Part shown: positions 50,101-53,261 of the stretch, piece after piece | Numbering within the stretch: position 1 is the stretch's first letter | Layout: each line of letters starts with the position of its first letter | Origin: Arbacia lixula | Taxonomy: Eukaryota; Echinodermata; Echinoidea; Arbacioida; Arbaciidae | NCBI GenBank assembly: GCA_963669155.1 | Contig: OZ022580.1 | Location: 25,167,705 to 25,231,704, forward strand | Direction of reading: 5' to 3' | DNA length: 64,000 bases | Translations under genes and position numbers: made by a program | The notes under the pieces: model-generated | Seen by the model: the letters and a program-made list of their open reading frames with translations, nothing else | The model's database searches: none | Told to the model about the DNA's origin: nothing

Positions 50101-50579
50101 AGGCACAATTCCACAATGTCATCACCACATTCACACTGATACTTAGTACAAAGTAGTTTTTAGCTTTTCTTCTCATTCATTCCTGTTTGTCACAGGTATT
50201 TCTCAAGGGTCAACCCGATCAAAAGTTCACTTCTTTTCCACCCTCCTCCTCCACTCATCCCCAGAAAGAGAAAAAAAACCCAGACAATTGTCAAAATTTT
50301 AATGAAAAAGATGCTTTCCCTGCAAAAAAAAAAAAAAAAAAAAGATCAAGGGATTAATTACAGTAATTAAGTACCGGGCTAGAACTTTAGCCCTGCTATA
50401 AGCGTCATATTTTCTTTTTGACAGATTGACTGACCAATGGCGTAGAATGTGTCTCGATCAATCTCGGCTGCCTCTGCTGGGTCAAAGAGGAGAGACTTCC
50501 TCTCTCTCTTCTGAGCGGAAACCGCGGCCCGAGACTCAGGCACGGCTAGTCTCTGCAGCTGCTGGGCTAGTGACGTCAT
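324..50579 (-). CDS. HEATR1: HEATR1 (UTP10/BP28) HEAT-repeat ribosome biogenesis protein, 42 coding exons, 3' end outside window
   Basis: HEATR1 is a nucleolar scaffold of the small-subunit (t-UTP/UTP-A) processome, needed for rRNA transcription and early 18S processing. The translated exons follow vertebrate HEATR1 almost end to end, from MTSLAQQLQRLA in exon 1 through LPYHETKIFVRV (exon 3), INRQTALYSLKLLCK (exon 34) and ETLPHFLSPYL (exon 36) to PLNYQILLKTR (exon 42). The 42 exons total 6501 bases, or 2167 codons, with every phase matching and no stop. The U3snoRNP10 region should be near residues 240-360 and the BP28 C-terminal domain near 1880-2040 (placed by alignment from memory). About 60 C-terminal codons and the stop are beyond base 1. 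Lineage-specific low-complexity stretches occur in exon 19 (Gly-rich), exon 20 (SPSKKKQRG) and exon 30 (Ser/Arg/Gln-rich). The predicted start is the first ATG in a good context that matches the family N-terminus. Confidence 0.96.
1504..2257. mobile_element. Non-coding DNA element with poly-G/poly-C inverted ends, copy 1
   Basis: About 750 bases closed on both sides by a self-pairing motif, poly-G then CAAAAACAG then poly-C (left) and its mirror (right, ending CCCGGGCTAGATAGGGTT). The body is AT-rich with no frame of interest. A second copy in inverted orientation is at 57489-58264 and matches along the whole length. Copy 1 has longer homopolymers and lacks the left AACCCTATCTAGCCCG. It lies between HEATR1 exons 41 and 40. 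Confidence 0.8.
4735..4960. repeat. Dispersed repeat whose inverted relative at 58700-59060 is split by a MITE
   Basis: Words TATTGTGGGAGCCCCTCCAT and TGGAAAAGCAAACCGTGCGA match the complement of 58965-59040, and GGAAAGAACTTGTCCATGGA matches the complement of 58720-58740. No coding capacity is apparent. It lies in the intron between HEATR1 exons 37 and 36. Confidence 0.6.
5105..5470 (-). repeat. Three extra copies of the HEATR1 exon 36 end with its donor, separated by (GT)n(CTGT)n
   Basis: Downstream of the true donor (5469-5470) the last about 50 bases of exon 36 recur at about 5351-5409, 5256-5310 and 5155-5210. Each copy ends CAACAG or CAATAG followed by GTATGTGTG. They are separated by GT/CTGT microsatellites that end in CTGTCCTAG. 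The copies encode versions of TLPHFLSPYLGQLLQQ with a few changes. Confidence 0.9.
5677..5877. repeat. Dispersed repeat AGAGCTACCAA ... TTGGCAGCTCT, copy 1
   Basis: Imperfect inverted ends (AGAGCTACCAATATTGAAAT at left, GGGAGACTTGGCAGCTCT at right). Further copies are at 38027-38234 and 48341-48530 (right end lost). About 200 bases, non-coding, all in HEATR1 introns. Confidence 0.7.
6172..6475. repeat. Degenerate ATTGAAATTGAAATGGTA repeat
   Basis: AT-rich simple and tandem repeat made of TTGAAAT/GGTAATTG blocks, in the intron between HEATR1 exons 35 and 34. Confidence 0.8.
7023..9161. repeat. 58-bp minisatellite, about 37 units, fused to the acceptor of HEATR1 exon 34
   Basis: The unit reads GATCTAAGCATCGGATGTCA, then ATACAGACGTGTGTGAATAG, then TAATGGTGCATTCACACT. 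Read on the HEATR1 strand, each unit contains GATGCTTAGATCA, the same word as the real 3' splice site of exon 34 (CATGCTTAG followed by ATCA). The array starts exactly at the exon border. It fills most of the intron between exons 34 and 33. Confidence 0.95.
10150..10290. repeat. Dispersed repeat shared in inverted orientation with 35800-35930
   Basis: Both contain TTGTCTARCAGGC, then CCAATGAGAG-like sequence, ATGATCAC, TGTTTGCTCTAC and a TTGTC-TGACAAC-type end. About 110 bases of similarity. Neither copy codes for anything recognisable. Confidence 0.5.
10335..10474. mobile_element. Small palindromic MITE (GGGGCATTTCATCAAAGG ends)
   Basis: A near-perfect inverted repeat: CATTTCATCAAAGGACTTGT with its complement ACAAGTCCTTTGATGAAATG. 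It is about 140 bases and lies 55 bases from the donor of HEATR1 exon 32. Confidence 0.7.
10705..10840. mobile_element. Small palindromic MITE (GGGGGTTCCGAAAAT ends)
   Basis: Inverted ends GGGGGGTTCCGAAAAT and ATTTTCGGAATACCCCCC enclose an AT-rich core (AGATACAAT repeated). About 130 bases, in the intron between HEATR1 exons 32 and 31. Confidence 0.6.
11543..11888. mobile_element. Palindromic element (CCTGTACAAATTTGCCA ends)
   Basis: The outer inverted repeats CCTGTACAAATTTGCCACAG and CTATGGCAAATTTGTACAGG frame about 345 bases. Inside, the block GTTGGTAATGGGGCAGACGA occurs twice in direct orientation (11566 and 11813 region). Each block has a CAGACGA...TCGTCTG hairpin. Confidence 0.65.
12055..12445. 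repeat. TTTTCGCG-rich dispersed repeat
   Basis: Repeated motifs TTTTTCGCGTGCAGATATTT, CTTTTCGCGTGATGTTAAAT and GCAAAATTCGCGAAAATAAA on the two sides of a 390-base segment. CpG-rich relative to the rest of the intron. Probably a mobile-element remnant. Confidence 0.45.
12593..13068. mobile_element. Long inverted-repeat element with TTAA borders (AAGTTCACCCTGAAATT ends)
   Basis: The arms of about 150-180 bases begin TTAAAGAGGAAGTTCACCCT and end in the complement (AGGGTGAACTTCCCCTTTAA). The centre is AT-rich. It belongs to a different family from the AGGGCATATAC hairpins but has the same TTAA border. It is a single copy, in the intron between HEATR1 exons 31 and 30. Confidence 0.75.
13154..13275 (-). 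repeat. Conserved ~110-bp dispersed core repeat, copy 1 of 4
   Basis: Core words CTGCACATATCAAAGCAAGG and GATCACACTGACATGCAAAT (plus strand). Other copies are at 37536-37632, 39343-39451 and 40466-40588. All four are in the same orientation, inside HEATR1 introns, and more alike than the surrounding repeats. Each contains an ATGCAAAT octamer. At least three copies have the same short Cys-rich open frame on the minus strand (MSQFACQCDQCL...). A SINE core is the most likely explanation. Confidence 0.65.
14849..14900 (-). pseudogene. Partial duplicate of the end of HEATR1 exon 28
   Basis: It encodes VAKGPTAMLPEEIESK, against VAKGPTAMLPEETESK in the real exon end. The donor has lost a base (AGCAAGTATTC in place of AGCAAGGTAAG). 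The TTAA hairpin MITE at 14948-15326 lies between this copy and the real exon. Confidence 0.85.
14948..15326. mobile_element. TTAA-flanked long-hairpin MITE, copy 1
   Basis: Nearly the whole 379 bases form one inverted repeat with arms of about 170 bases. The termini are TTAAAGGGCATATACTGTAC and its complement, flanked by TTAA. TTAA duplication is typical of piggyBac-type elements, but no transposase is present to prove it. It sits 12 bases from the donor of HEATR1 exon 28, between that exon and a partial copy of its end. Confidence 0.85.
16455..17099 (+). other. Unidentified 214-codon open frame with a repeated xAxxM(H/R)PT motif
   Basis: The frame opens at a TTG, and the first ATG is about 27 codons in. 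The first 130 codons contain five spaced motifs (CAYNMRMT, HANNMHPT, YAYSMRPT, HAINMHPT, YAYGWHPS) in a His/Met/Thr/Lys-rich context. The DNA shows the corresponding ATGCATCC / ATGCGTCC words. I do not recognise a family. It could be the tail of a retroelement ORF, because a gag-like fragment lies 0.9 kb downstream, or a degenerate tandem repeat that happens to be open. Confidence 0.3.
17100..18034. other. Non-coding stretch between two retroelement-like frames
   Basis: The sequence becomes AT-rich toward the right, with an AATAAA at about 17885 and a GT-rich tail before the gag-like frame. This could be an LTR, but no second copy is present in the window to test it and no clear TG...CA borders were found. 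Confidence 0.3.
18035..18586 (+). pseudogene. Retrotransposon gag-like capsid fragment with a C2H2 zinc finger
   Basis: Open frame, no start codon of its own. The first part (LRSRRRRPDESLQELGCSI, then a segment ending FTDAILNPELRSRI) has the arrangement of the capsid C-terminal region of Ty3/gypsy-type gag proteins. It is followed at about 18278-18350 by a C2H2-like finger, C-x2-C-x12-H-x4-H (YTCHYC ... HKRSRH), rather than a CCHC knuckle. The rest is Pro/Thr/Ser/Arg-rich. No protease or reverse transcriptase follows within the window, so this is a fragment. It lies in the HEATR1 intron between exons 27 and 26, antisense to the gene. Confidence 0.55.
19160..19960 (+). mobile_element. Copy A of the same dispersed repeat, with a nested LINE-like insertion
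   Basis: Left part 19160-19476, right part 19785-19960. The right part would encode MATGSRSKTQHRPTSPII followed by a Gln/Ser-rich stretch. It is interrupted by the insertion at 19485-19776 and ends within about 80 bases of the donor of HEATR1 exon 26. Confidence 0.6.
19485..19776 (+). mobile_element. 5'-truncated LINE-like (non-LTR) insertion with 8-bp target duplication
   Basis: 292 bases lie between two copies of CTTATTGA (19477-19484 and 19777-19784). The 3' end carries an AATAAA signal and a short repeated tail (GTTGAATCTTGAAACTTGAATC-like), as in many CR1/L2/RTE-like elements. The related copy B at about 54380 lacks the insert, which confirms the boundaries. Confidence 0.75.
20745..20912 (-). 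pseudogene. Decayed tandem duplicate of HEATR1 exon 25
   Basis: The pseudo-exon at 20799-20890 matches exon 25 (20970-21082) over its whole length apart from an internal deletion. It keeps the donor-like ATACC (plus), but the acceptor TAG has become TAA (GTAAATGCATGG against GTAGATGCATGG), and the frame is broken by an indel. The flanking intron (CTCTTTACCCCTCTCATACC) is duplicated too. It is therefore a dead exon copy of about 170 bases. Confidence 0.85.
20970..36924 (-). CDS. HEATR1: HEATR1 exons 11-25 (central HEAT repeats, about residues 519-1341)
   Basis: Coding exons in gene order: 11 36829-36924; 12 35448-35536; 13 34154-34365; 14 33304-33410; 15 31922-32125; 16 31192-31426; 17 30862-31025; 18 28816-29008; 19 28130-28335; 20 25313-25531; 21 24566-24805; 22 23744-23875; 23 23068-23159; 24 22369-22536; 25 20970-21082. 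Landmarks are SLLARLQDDAMAVV in exon 11, SKWWVPGQD at the exon 16/17 join (human has DIWWNPEQ here) and RGAAVLCLQML in exon 19. This is the least conserved third of the protein, so the exons were fixed mainly by splice sites and phase continuity. The acceptor of exon 15 sits on a 281-base triplication, and exon 25 has a decayed duplicate beside it. Confidence 0.92.
21380..21741. mobile_element. TTAA-flanked long-hairpin MITE, copy 2
   Basis: Same family as 14948-15326 (TTAAAGGGAATATACTGTAC ends, hairpin arms with ATGATCCACATTTGGAGTAA). It lies 205 bases from copy 3 in the intron between HEATR1 exons 25 and 24. Confidence 0.85.
21947..22320. mobile_element. TTAA-flanked long-hairpin MITE, copy 3
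   Basis: 374 bases, complete, with TTAA on both sides. It ends 48 bases from the donor of HEATR1 exon 24. Confidence 0.85.
22790..22905. mobile_element. Right-end fragment of the GCCTCCG-hairpin family
   Basis: It contains the terminal ATTCGGGACGGATGTACGGA and CCTCCGGCCACTTCGTGGTGG motifs seen at the right ends of the full copies, without the left part. The poly-C rich stretch just before it (22730-22750) is intronic. Confidence 0.6.
24060..24548. repeat. 76-bp tandem repeat, about 6 units, ending beside HEATR1 exon 21
   Basis: Unit: AGTACCAAGCACTGACAGCT, CCATTTCAATAACAACTCAG, TTTCTTGCCCATGGGACTGA, GTGGGTTAACCCTCTC. The units are diverged by several substitutions each. The last unit ends 17 bases from the exon 21 donor (24564-24565). 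Confidence 0.9.
25610..28034. mobile_element. Large dispersed element: CTAGAGCAA end, TGACCT-rich body, (GGAC) tract, GCCTCCG hairpin end
   Basis: The left end (ACTAGAGCAATTTGACTGCC) contains a small hairpin and ATGCCTCTGCC. The right end is a hairpin ATGCCTCCG-GCCAC-TTC-GTGGC-GGAGGCAT (written on the strand where it reads so), preceded by a GACGGACGGA stretch. Between them lie repeats of the type GTTCATTGACCTTTGACCT and an internal tandem array (26160-27540). It fills the intron between HEATR1 exons 20 and 19 and has no coding capacity. Confidence 0.75.
26160..27540. repeat. Tandem array with alternating 65- and 77-bp units
   Basis: Units start with GTCAAAGGGTTAAACAATGT and then run through CTTACAAGAGGAAAGTCACC. 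Two unit types alternate. One (65 bases) continues CTGAATACCACAGCTAAACAGTGGA. The other (77 bases) continues with ATGAATAACAGAGC and adds ACTATCAATGCA. The two together make a higher-order period of about 142 bases. Roughly 18-20 units are visible with moderate divergence. Confidence 0.85.
28336..28815. other. HEATR1 intron 18 with no recognised feature
   Basis: About 480 bases, AT-rich, with a poly-T run at 28769-28781. No repeat shared with the rest of the window was noticed. Confidence 0.5.
29309..30656. mobile_element. Second copy of the CTAGAGCAA ... GCCTCCG-hairpin element
   Basis: It has the same left end (CTAGAGCAATTCGACTGCCG, with a GACTGC-CGC-GCAGTC hairpin) and the same right end (CATAATGCCTCCGGCCACTT, with a GGAC/CGTAC microsatellite at 30535-30608) as the copy at 25.6 kb. 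Its body is about six degenerate units of roughly 170 bases containing TTCATTGACCTTTGACCT. It lies between HEATR1 exons 18 and 17. Confidence 0.8.
32126..32968. repeat. 281-bp unit in three near-identical copies beside HEATR1 exon 15
   Basis: Copies are at 32126-32406, 32407-32687 and 32688-about 32968. Each begins CTATAGACAGAAGGAAG, which on the HEATR1 strand is the polypyrimidine tract and TATAG acceptor of exon 15. Copy 1 differs by about one base (AAGTATGAAG against AAGAATGAAG), so the event is recent or homogenised. Confidence 0.95.
33000..33303. repeat. Long pyrimidine-rich tract next to HEATR1 exon 14 donor
   Basis: Almost pure C/T over about 300 bases (purine-rich in the HEATR1 transcript), including a 16-base C run at about 33172. 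The open frames through it are low-complexity artefacts. Confidence 0.85.
34456..34637. mobile_element. Palindromic MITE (TACAGTGAAACCTGTCT ends)
   Basis: Inverted ends TACAGTGAAACCTGTCTCTA and AGACAGGTTTGACTGTA, with GGTGGCC / TATAGACAG motifs repeated inside. It lies in the intron between HEATR1 exons 13 and 12. Fragments of the same motifs occur near 4429-4500, 40280 and 61333. Confidence 0.65.
35133..35430. mobile_element. TTAA-flanked long-hairpin MITE, copy 4 (shortened)
   Basis: 298 bases with an internal deletion in the left arm. The left target reads CTAA rather than TTAA, and the right side is TTAA. It ends 17 bases from the donor of HEATR1 exon 12. Confidence 0.8.
36376..36818. 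mobile_element. Non-coding element with GGGTGCGTTTATTATCTC ends beside HEATR1 exon 11
   Basis: The left end GGTGCGTTTATTATCTCTTT matches the complement of the right end (AAAGATGATAAACACGGCC). The interior is rich in AAACGC/TTTGAAACG motifs. The right end lies only about 10 bases from the exon 11 donor. Confidence 0.55.
37536..37632 (-). repeat. Core repeat, copy 2
   Basis: Differs from copy 1 by a handful of substitutions (for example CATGGCGTAACTATCAAGG). Intron between HEATR1 exons 11 and 10. Similarity to copy 1 continues weakly to the right (ATCAAATAAACTAATAAAATA). Confidence 0.65.
37805..37968. mobile_element. Small palindromic MITE (GGGGCATTTCATGAAA ends)
   Basis: Inverted ends TTTCATGAAAGTTGTCAGCA and TGCTGACAATTTTCATGAAA, about 164 bases. 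It resembles in its first bases the elements at 10335 and 58790, which suggests one superfamily sharing a GGGCATTTCAT-like tip. Confidence 0.7.
38027..38234. repeat. Dispersed repeat AGAGCTACCAA ... TTGGCAGCTCT, copy 2
   Basis: Same family as 5677-5877, with both ends present. It lies 44 bases from the donor of HEATR1 exon 10. Confidence 0.7.
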
Positions 50580-50596
50580 CTTGCTTTGTAGTACTG
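38279..50596 (-). CDS. HEATR1: HEATR1 exons 1-10 (N-terminal part, residues 1 to about 518)
   Basis: Coding exons in gene order: 1 50435-50579 (the ATG is at 50577-50579; an acceptor CCCAGCAG just upstream means the exon runs to about 50596 and a 5' UTR exon lies further right); 2 49642-49858; 3 48020-48161; 4 46990-47091; 5 43948-44235; 6 43227-43312; 7 42343-42588; 8 39982-40089; 9 38811-38928; 10 38279-38380. Exons 5-7 correspond to the U3snoRNP10 domain. Exon 7 has two candidate acceptors. Only the outer one (ending CCTCCAG) keeps the frame and the family length, giving LPGKVMFQVCAMPQF across the exon 6/7 join. The exon 9 donor is tandemly duplicated (see findings). Confidence 0.93.
38565..38820 (-). 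repeat. Tandem repeat of the HEATR1 exon 9 donor region, about four units of about 78-80 bp
   Basis: On the minus strand the exon 9 end AAAGCACCAG-GTAATC and about 65 bases of following intron recur. Unit 1 is the real junction (donor at 38809-38810). Unit 2 has an identical AAAGCACCAG-GTAATC. Unit 3 reads CCAG-ATAATC, with the GT lost. Unit 4 is degenerate (ACCAG-GTTATG). Confidence 0.85.
39343..39451 (-). repeat. Core repeat, copy 3
   Basis: Nearly identical to copy 1 across the core. Intron between HEATR1 exons 9 and 8. Confidence 0.65.
40466..40588 (-). repeat. Core repeat, copy 4
   Basis: Same core with AGCAACGAAGGAGACACAGC. Intron between HEATR1 exons 8 and 7. Confidence 0.65.
41046..42152 (-). 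mobile_element. Repeat element with GTCTCGCCCAC inverted ends, (GGAC)n tract and six 157-bp units
   Basis: The left end GTCTCGCCCAC (41046-41056) is repeated inverted at the right end (GTGGGCGAGAC, 42142-42152). Next to the right end lie a self-pairing GTCTCGCC...GGCGAGAC hairpin and a GACGGACG microsatellite (42060-42110). The body is six tandem copies of a 157-base unit with the repeated motif at 41125, 41282, 41439, 41596, 41753 and 41910. Each unit carries TGACCTTTGACCT (the one at 41596 has one change). It has no coding capacity and lies between HEATR1 exons 8 and 7. A second copy in opposite orientation starts at 63150. Confidence 0.85.
43520..43929. mobile_element. Short copy of the CTAGAGCAA ... 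GCCTCCG-hairpin family
   Basis: The left end ACTAGAGAAATGCAACTGCC and a degraded right end (AAATGCCATCCGG ... GGTGGCATAAA) frame only about 410 bases. The body contains TTGACCTTGACCT-like sequence. It lies between HEATR1 exons 6 and 5. Confidence 0.65.
44236..45015. other. HEATR1 intron 4, part left of the Tc1 element
   Basis: Low-complexity patches (C run at about 44462, A/T runs at 44708 and 44900). Otherwise no recognised feature. Confidence 0.45.
45018..46716 (+). mobile_element. Intact Tc1-like DNA transposon with IR/DR ends
   Basis: A 1.7 kb element lies between TA dinucleotides (45016-45017 and 46717-46718). The outer 27 bases of both ends are identical in inverted orientation (45018-45044 and 46690-46716; they start CAGTTGTCCTC). 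A second, inner copy of the core lies in the same orientation within each arm (about 45210-45231 and 46501-46522). This gives the IR/DR layout known from Tc1 elements such as Sleeping Beauty. The transposase frame is open throughout. The element sits in the HEATR1 intron between exons 5 and 4, antisense to the gene. Confidence 0.96.
45452..46474 (+). CDS. Tc1-type DD34E transposase, 340 aa, uninterrupted
   Basis: Cut-and-paste transposase. The N-terminal half holds a paired-like bipartite helix-turn-helix (residues about 5-110), with a basic GRGRKRK stretch at 57-63 and a GRRPR hook at 114-118 between the DNA-binding and catalytic parts. The catalytic residues are visible as Asp153 (WSDETK), Asp244 (QQDNDPKH) and Glu279 (DLNPIENLW), with exactly 34 residues between the last two. 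A glycine-rich loop (HGGGNIMLLG) follows the first Asp. The length equals the family norm of about 340. The start ATG opens a frame that begins with the family-typical KELSEDLRQR. No stop or frameshift is present, so the copy may be young and competent. Confidence 0.96.
   Translation: MAKKKELSEDLRQRLVRAHIEGKGYKAILKQYDVPVATVQSIINKHKKFNTVKNLCGRGRKRKVSPKLARKICREVNNNPRTTTKALLRTLDQAGTKVSQSTIERVLHRGGLHGRRPRNTPLLRKKHLEARLAFAKGHLKQDSSFWSTILWSDETKLELFGHMDVEYVWRKKVEAYTPKNTVPTVKHGGGNIMLLGCFSSSGTGNLVKVQGIMRKEDYITLLDENMKESAENLQLGPNWKYQQDNDPKHTAKVVKKWFKDNDVNVLEWPSQSPDLNPIENLWRDLKTRVLARKPTNLSQLEAFAKEEWANIPQKTCRKLVDTYKNRLEAVIRNKGYAIDY
46719..46955 (-). mobile_element. tRNA-derived SINE-like repeat beside the Tc1 element
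   Basis: Read on the minus strand, this segment has a box A-like TGGTGTGGTGG (plus about 46932-46942) and a box B-like GGTTCAATCCC (plus 46887-46897) at tRNA-like spacing. About 170 bases of non-tRNA body follow and reach the right TA of the Tc1 element. It cannot be a working tRNA because no acceptor stem pairs. Only one copy is visible here, so the SINE label rests on the promoter boxes. Confidence 0.55.
47200..47716. mobile_element. Left-end fragment of the CTAGAGCAA family
   Basis: It begins AACTAGAGCAATTTGATTGC and carries the decayed TTCATTG-type body units. The hairpin right end is missing. A palindromic element starts directly after it. Confidence 0.55.
47725..47955. repeat. Palindromic repeat cluster (TTGCATAAAACTTACCATTG)
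   Basis: Several inverted copies of TTACCATTGATGGTAAC-type sequence within 230 bases. The outer ends are of the GGGCCCTGTTGCATAAAAC / ATGCAATGGGGCCCAGG type. Relatives lie at 60384-60484 and 61190-61328 in aldo-keto reductase introns. Confidence 0.6.
48341..48530. repeat. Dispersed repeat AGAGCTACCAA family, copy 3 (right end lost)
   Basis: Starts AGAGCTACCAACATTGAAAT like the other copies and follows them to about the CACGGAGTCCCCTGT stretch. Confidence 0.6.
48845..48925. repeat. Inverted/direct repeat carrying two TGACGTCA palindromes
   Basis: The block ACTATTTCGTGACGTCA occurs twice, 31 bases apart (TGACGTCA at 48858 and 48889). It is followed by a partial inverted match AAAATAGTCTCTTTTTTCCC. 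TGACGTCA is the full CRE consensus for CREB/ATF proteins. No function is shown here. Confidence 0.5.
49248..49430. mobile_element. Strong inverted repeat (CAAATATTTCATGA ends)
   Basis: The arms of about 75-80 bases include GTGGAATCTATTGGTCCCCT and GTGGAGGGCGTGCGGTACCA with their complements, so the transcript would form a long hairpin. It lies in the intron between HEATR1 exons 3 and 2. Confidence 0.65.
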
Positions 50597-52539
50597 CTGG
50601 GAAGATAAGAGTGGGAAGGCACATATGATTATGAGATCGAGATAAACTCTTACTCTTACTATGTCTTGGATCAAGTCTTAATTAGTTATTAGAAATCATC
50701 AATAATTTAGCGTTTTGATTTATGCTTTTTAACATTTATTTCTGGCAATTTATTGAATGATAAGTTTGGTCATTCAATTCCAAGATTACGTTAGCACTAG
50801 CCTCCTGATTAGAACAGAAGGTCTAAAGTTTTGTCACTCTCACAATTTAAGACTTGGCAACCGGTGTCCAACAATTACATCCATGAAAATCATGAAAATA
50901 CCAAATAACCAAAAGTTCAGAATAATAGATCACATTTGAACATTTAGTTCCTGCAATCTTTCATTTGAAAAAAGATGCATGTGAGTTTAAGCAGTTTAAT
51001 CATAGCACAATCTTATGAGCACCACCATCAACATTTGTGAGCAACAGCCAGTCTGAGTCTGACTCTCTAGTAACGTAACTTGTCTTGACGCTAGCCACGC
51101 ACACGGTGCTTGCATGCCAGGCGGCTAAGAGCGGCCGAGCAGTGCGTTGCGTGTTCGCTCCCAGCTGCGGACAGAGTCCGAGACAGAGCGACATGCAGTA
51201 CGAGATCCAGGCCACATTGTATTGCGACGTTAATGGTCTGCAAATCAACACCATTTTTAGTATTATCACATGATCTCCGTAAAAATATCATTATTAATAA
51301 TAAATAAATGTTGATCTGAAGTTTCTTTACAGTCAGATCTACTCACTTCAGACTTCAGTTACCCGAATCACGCCAGTTCTGTTCACAGTTTCACACACGT
51401 GCTATGCATGTGTACGGTGTCCAAGAAGGGACATGCGCACTGCAGATGTGCACTTGGGCTGGCAGAAGCTGCAGTCGAGGATTACGCAAGTCAGTACCTC
51501 GGCTCTAAATTAAATAGCCCAATATCGGTTGACTTTCCCCCTCTCTTCCTTGCTTCCTCACGCCATGCATCATGTATAGAAATACAGGGCCATTGATAGT
51601 TCGATGGTAATACGAGGGAGGTGTTAGGAAGGAGAAGAAACTCGAGCATAATTATTGTAACGAACCTAGTAGTAGTTGAGTTTTGTCCATTCATATATGT
51701 GTACGCAATTTTGTGCGAAGACGCGCGCACTCAGCTTCGCGCATTACAGTTTATGCGGATGTTGATGACGTCATTCGCGGTTTACCGAATCTTTTAGAGT
51801 GATGGTCGTTGGATTTGATGTCTCGAAAACAGAACCTTAACCAATATAAATCCTTTCATTAGGAGTCTTATTATATGAGGACGTGAATTATCTGTCAAAT
51901 AAGATATGTAGTAACCACAGGCTCTTCCAGATATTAAGCGATTTATGATGACCATTTTGTGAAGTAACGCTTAAAACGGATTCGCCTGCAATGAGACCGT
52001 GCGCGCGTAGGTCCGAAGCTCATTTACATAATGCATTTGAATCCTTCCTTAAATGATTCTTACAGCGAAAGTCCTATAAACCGTGGACCTGTCAATTTAC
52101 AAATGGTTTATACTATGGCAAATTGAATCCTCTTTAACATGAGATATGTCGCTAGAGTTTGGCGTTGTGGATAAATGGGTGATTTGAATTATGGTGATTT
52201 CATACTTTTGGCGCGAACTCTCGTTCCGCTGTACGTGCGCTGCATGTACGTTGAGTACCATGTATCATAAGTGGTCCACAAACCGGCCCCTACCCTTGAA
52301 ACCGGCCCCCGCGTATTTCTGCGCAGTGCGCGTTATCGAAGTACTAGGTTGGATGCGCGATTTATTATGTATTTACGCATTACTAAAACAAATGCAAGAT
52401 TTTCGGAAGCAAAATTAGACAAAATGTGCACTTATTTGGCAATTGGACATTTTCGTTCGAAACATCTCCGTTTTTCAACTTGCGTTCGTACTTCCATGAT
52501 AATAGGGAGCTTTCGTTATAGCCCCGCGGACGGAAACAA
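50597..52539. other. Intergenic / 5' UTR region of HEATR1
   Basis: No protein-coding exon recognised. A CpG-rich patch at 51080-51200 and a minus-strand donor-like CTGAA-GTGAGTAG near 51349 are compatible with a non-coding first exon of HEATR1. Confidence 0.4.
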
Positions 52540-52960
52540 GATCAGTGAGCAATCTGTTCTCGCCGTCCGTCCTCGGCAATTCACACGCAGTTTCGCTAAA
52601 AGACAGAGAACGCGAACGACGGTGCGTGTGGCGTCATCTCGCACACCCCCTACCGAGCTTGTCTACAAAACAGCCGGTCGCACGTGCGATTTGCATTACA
52701 TCATCTGTACGGGCGCTGATTGGCTGCTGTCCTCTACTCGTCGAGGACGAGAAATCTCAGAATTCACGTTCTCGATTCCCCGCGCGGATTCCAGAGCGGG
52801 CGGTGGCGCATGCGCAGATCGATCTTGGTGTCGGATTACCGTACTGGAGCCCGTCCGTCCTCGAAACGAAAGCTCGCTTTTTCTCGTCGATCGCCGAAAC
52901 TTTCCCGTCATTTTTTCACTGCACTAGAATGAGCATGATCGAGAGGCAATACTGGTGAAA
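52540..52960 (-). promoter_or_regulatory. GC-rich CpG segment with an NRF1-like palindrome; candidate HEATR1 promoter
   Basis: The segment stands out from its AT-rich surroundings in GC and CpG content. It contains GGCGCATGCGCAG (52804-52816), the NRF1 consensus shape that is common in promoters of ribosome-biogenesis and mitochondrial genes. HEATR1 must have a 5' UTR exon somewhere right of 50.6 kb, and a strong minus-strand donor (GTGAGTAG) lies at about 51349. Long open frames here are by-products of the base composition. The promoter role and its direction are inferred. Confidence 0.4.
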
Positions 52961-53261
52961 TGTCGGCACTGTACTCGTCGGATTGACGGAGATATGAATG
53001 TGCGACGATTTATCGAGCGATATTCGAAGCGCAATTTCTCCAAAATTTTATCGTTAATCTTCAATCCAAAAATAATTTTTGAAAGAGCATTATTTTGTTG
53101 ATTTGTGTGTGAAATTTTAGAATTTTATTTGGTTATCTTGGAATGAAAATATTCAAAAGAAAACAAGGGGGCCGATTTGAGGCACCCGCATCATACAAGG
53201 TAGTGTAAACTGGTCTTAATTACTGTACTTATCAGTCATGTGCAGAATGTAAGAAGCTAGT

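Noticed and set aside
52271..52958. Overlapping open frames of 218 and 137 codons in the GC-rich segment
   Set aside because: No recognisable domain, competing frames on both strands, and the openness follows from high GC. Treated as a candidate promoter instead.
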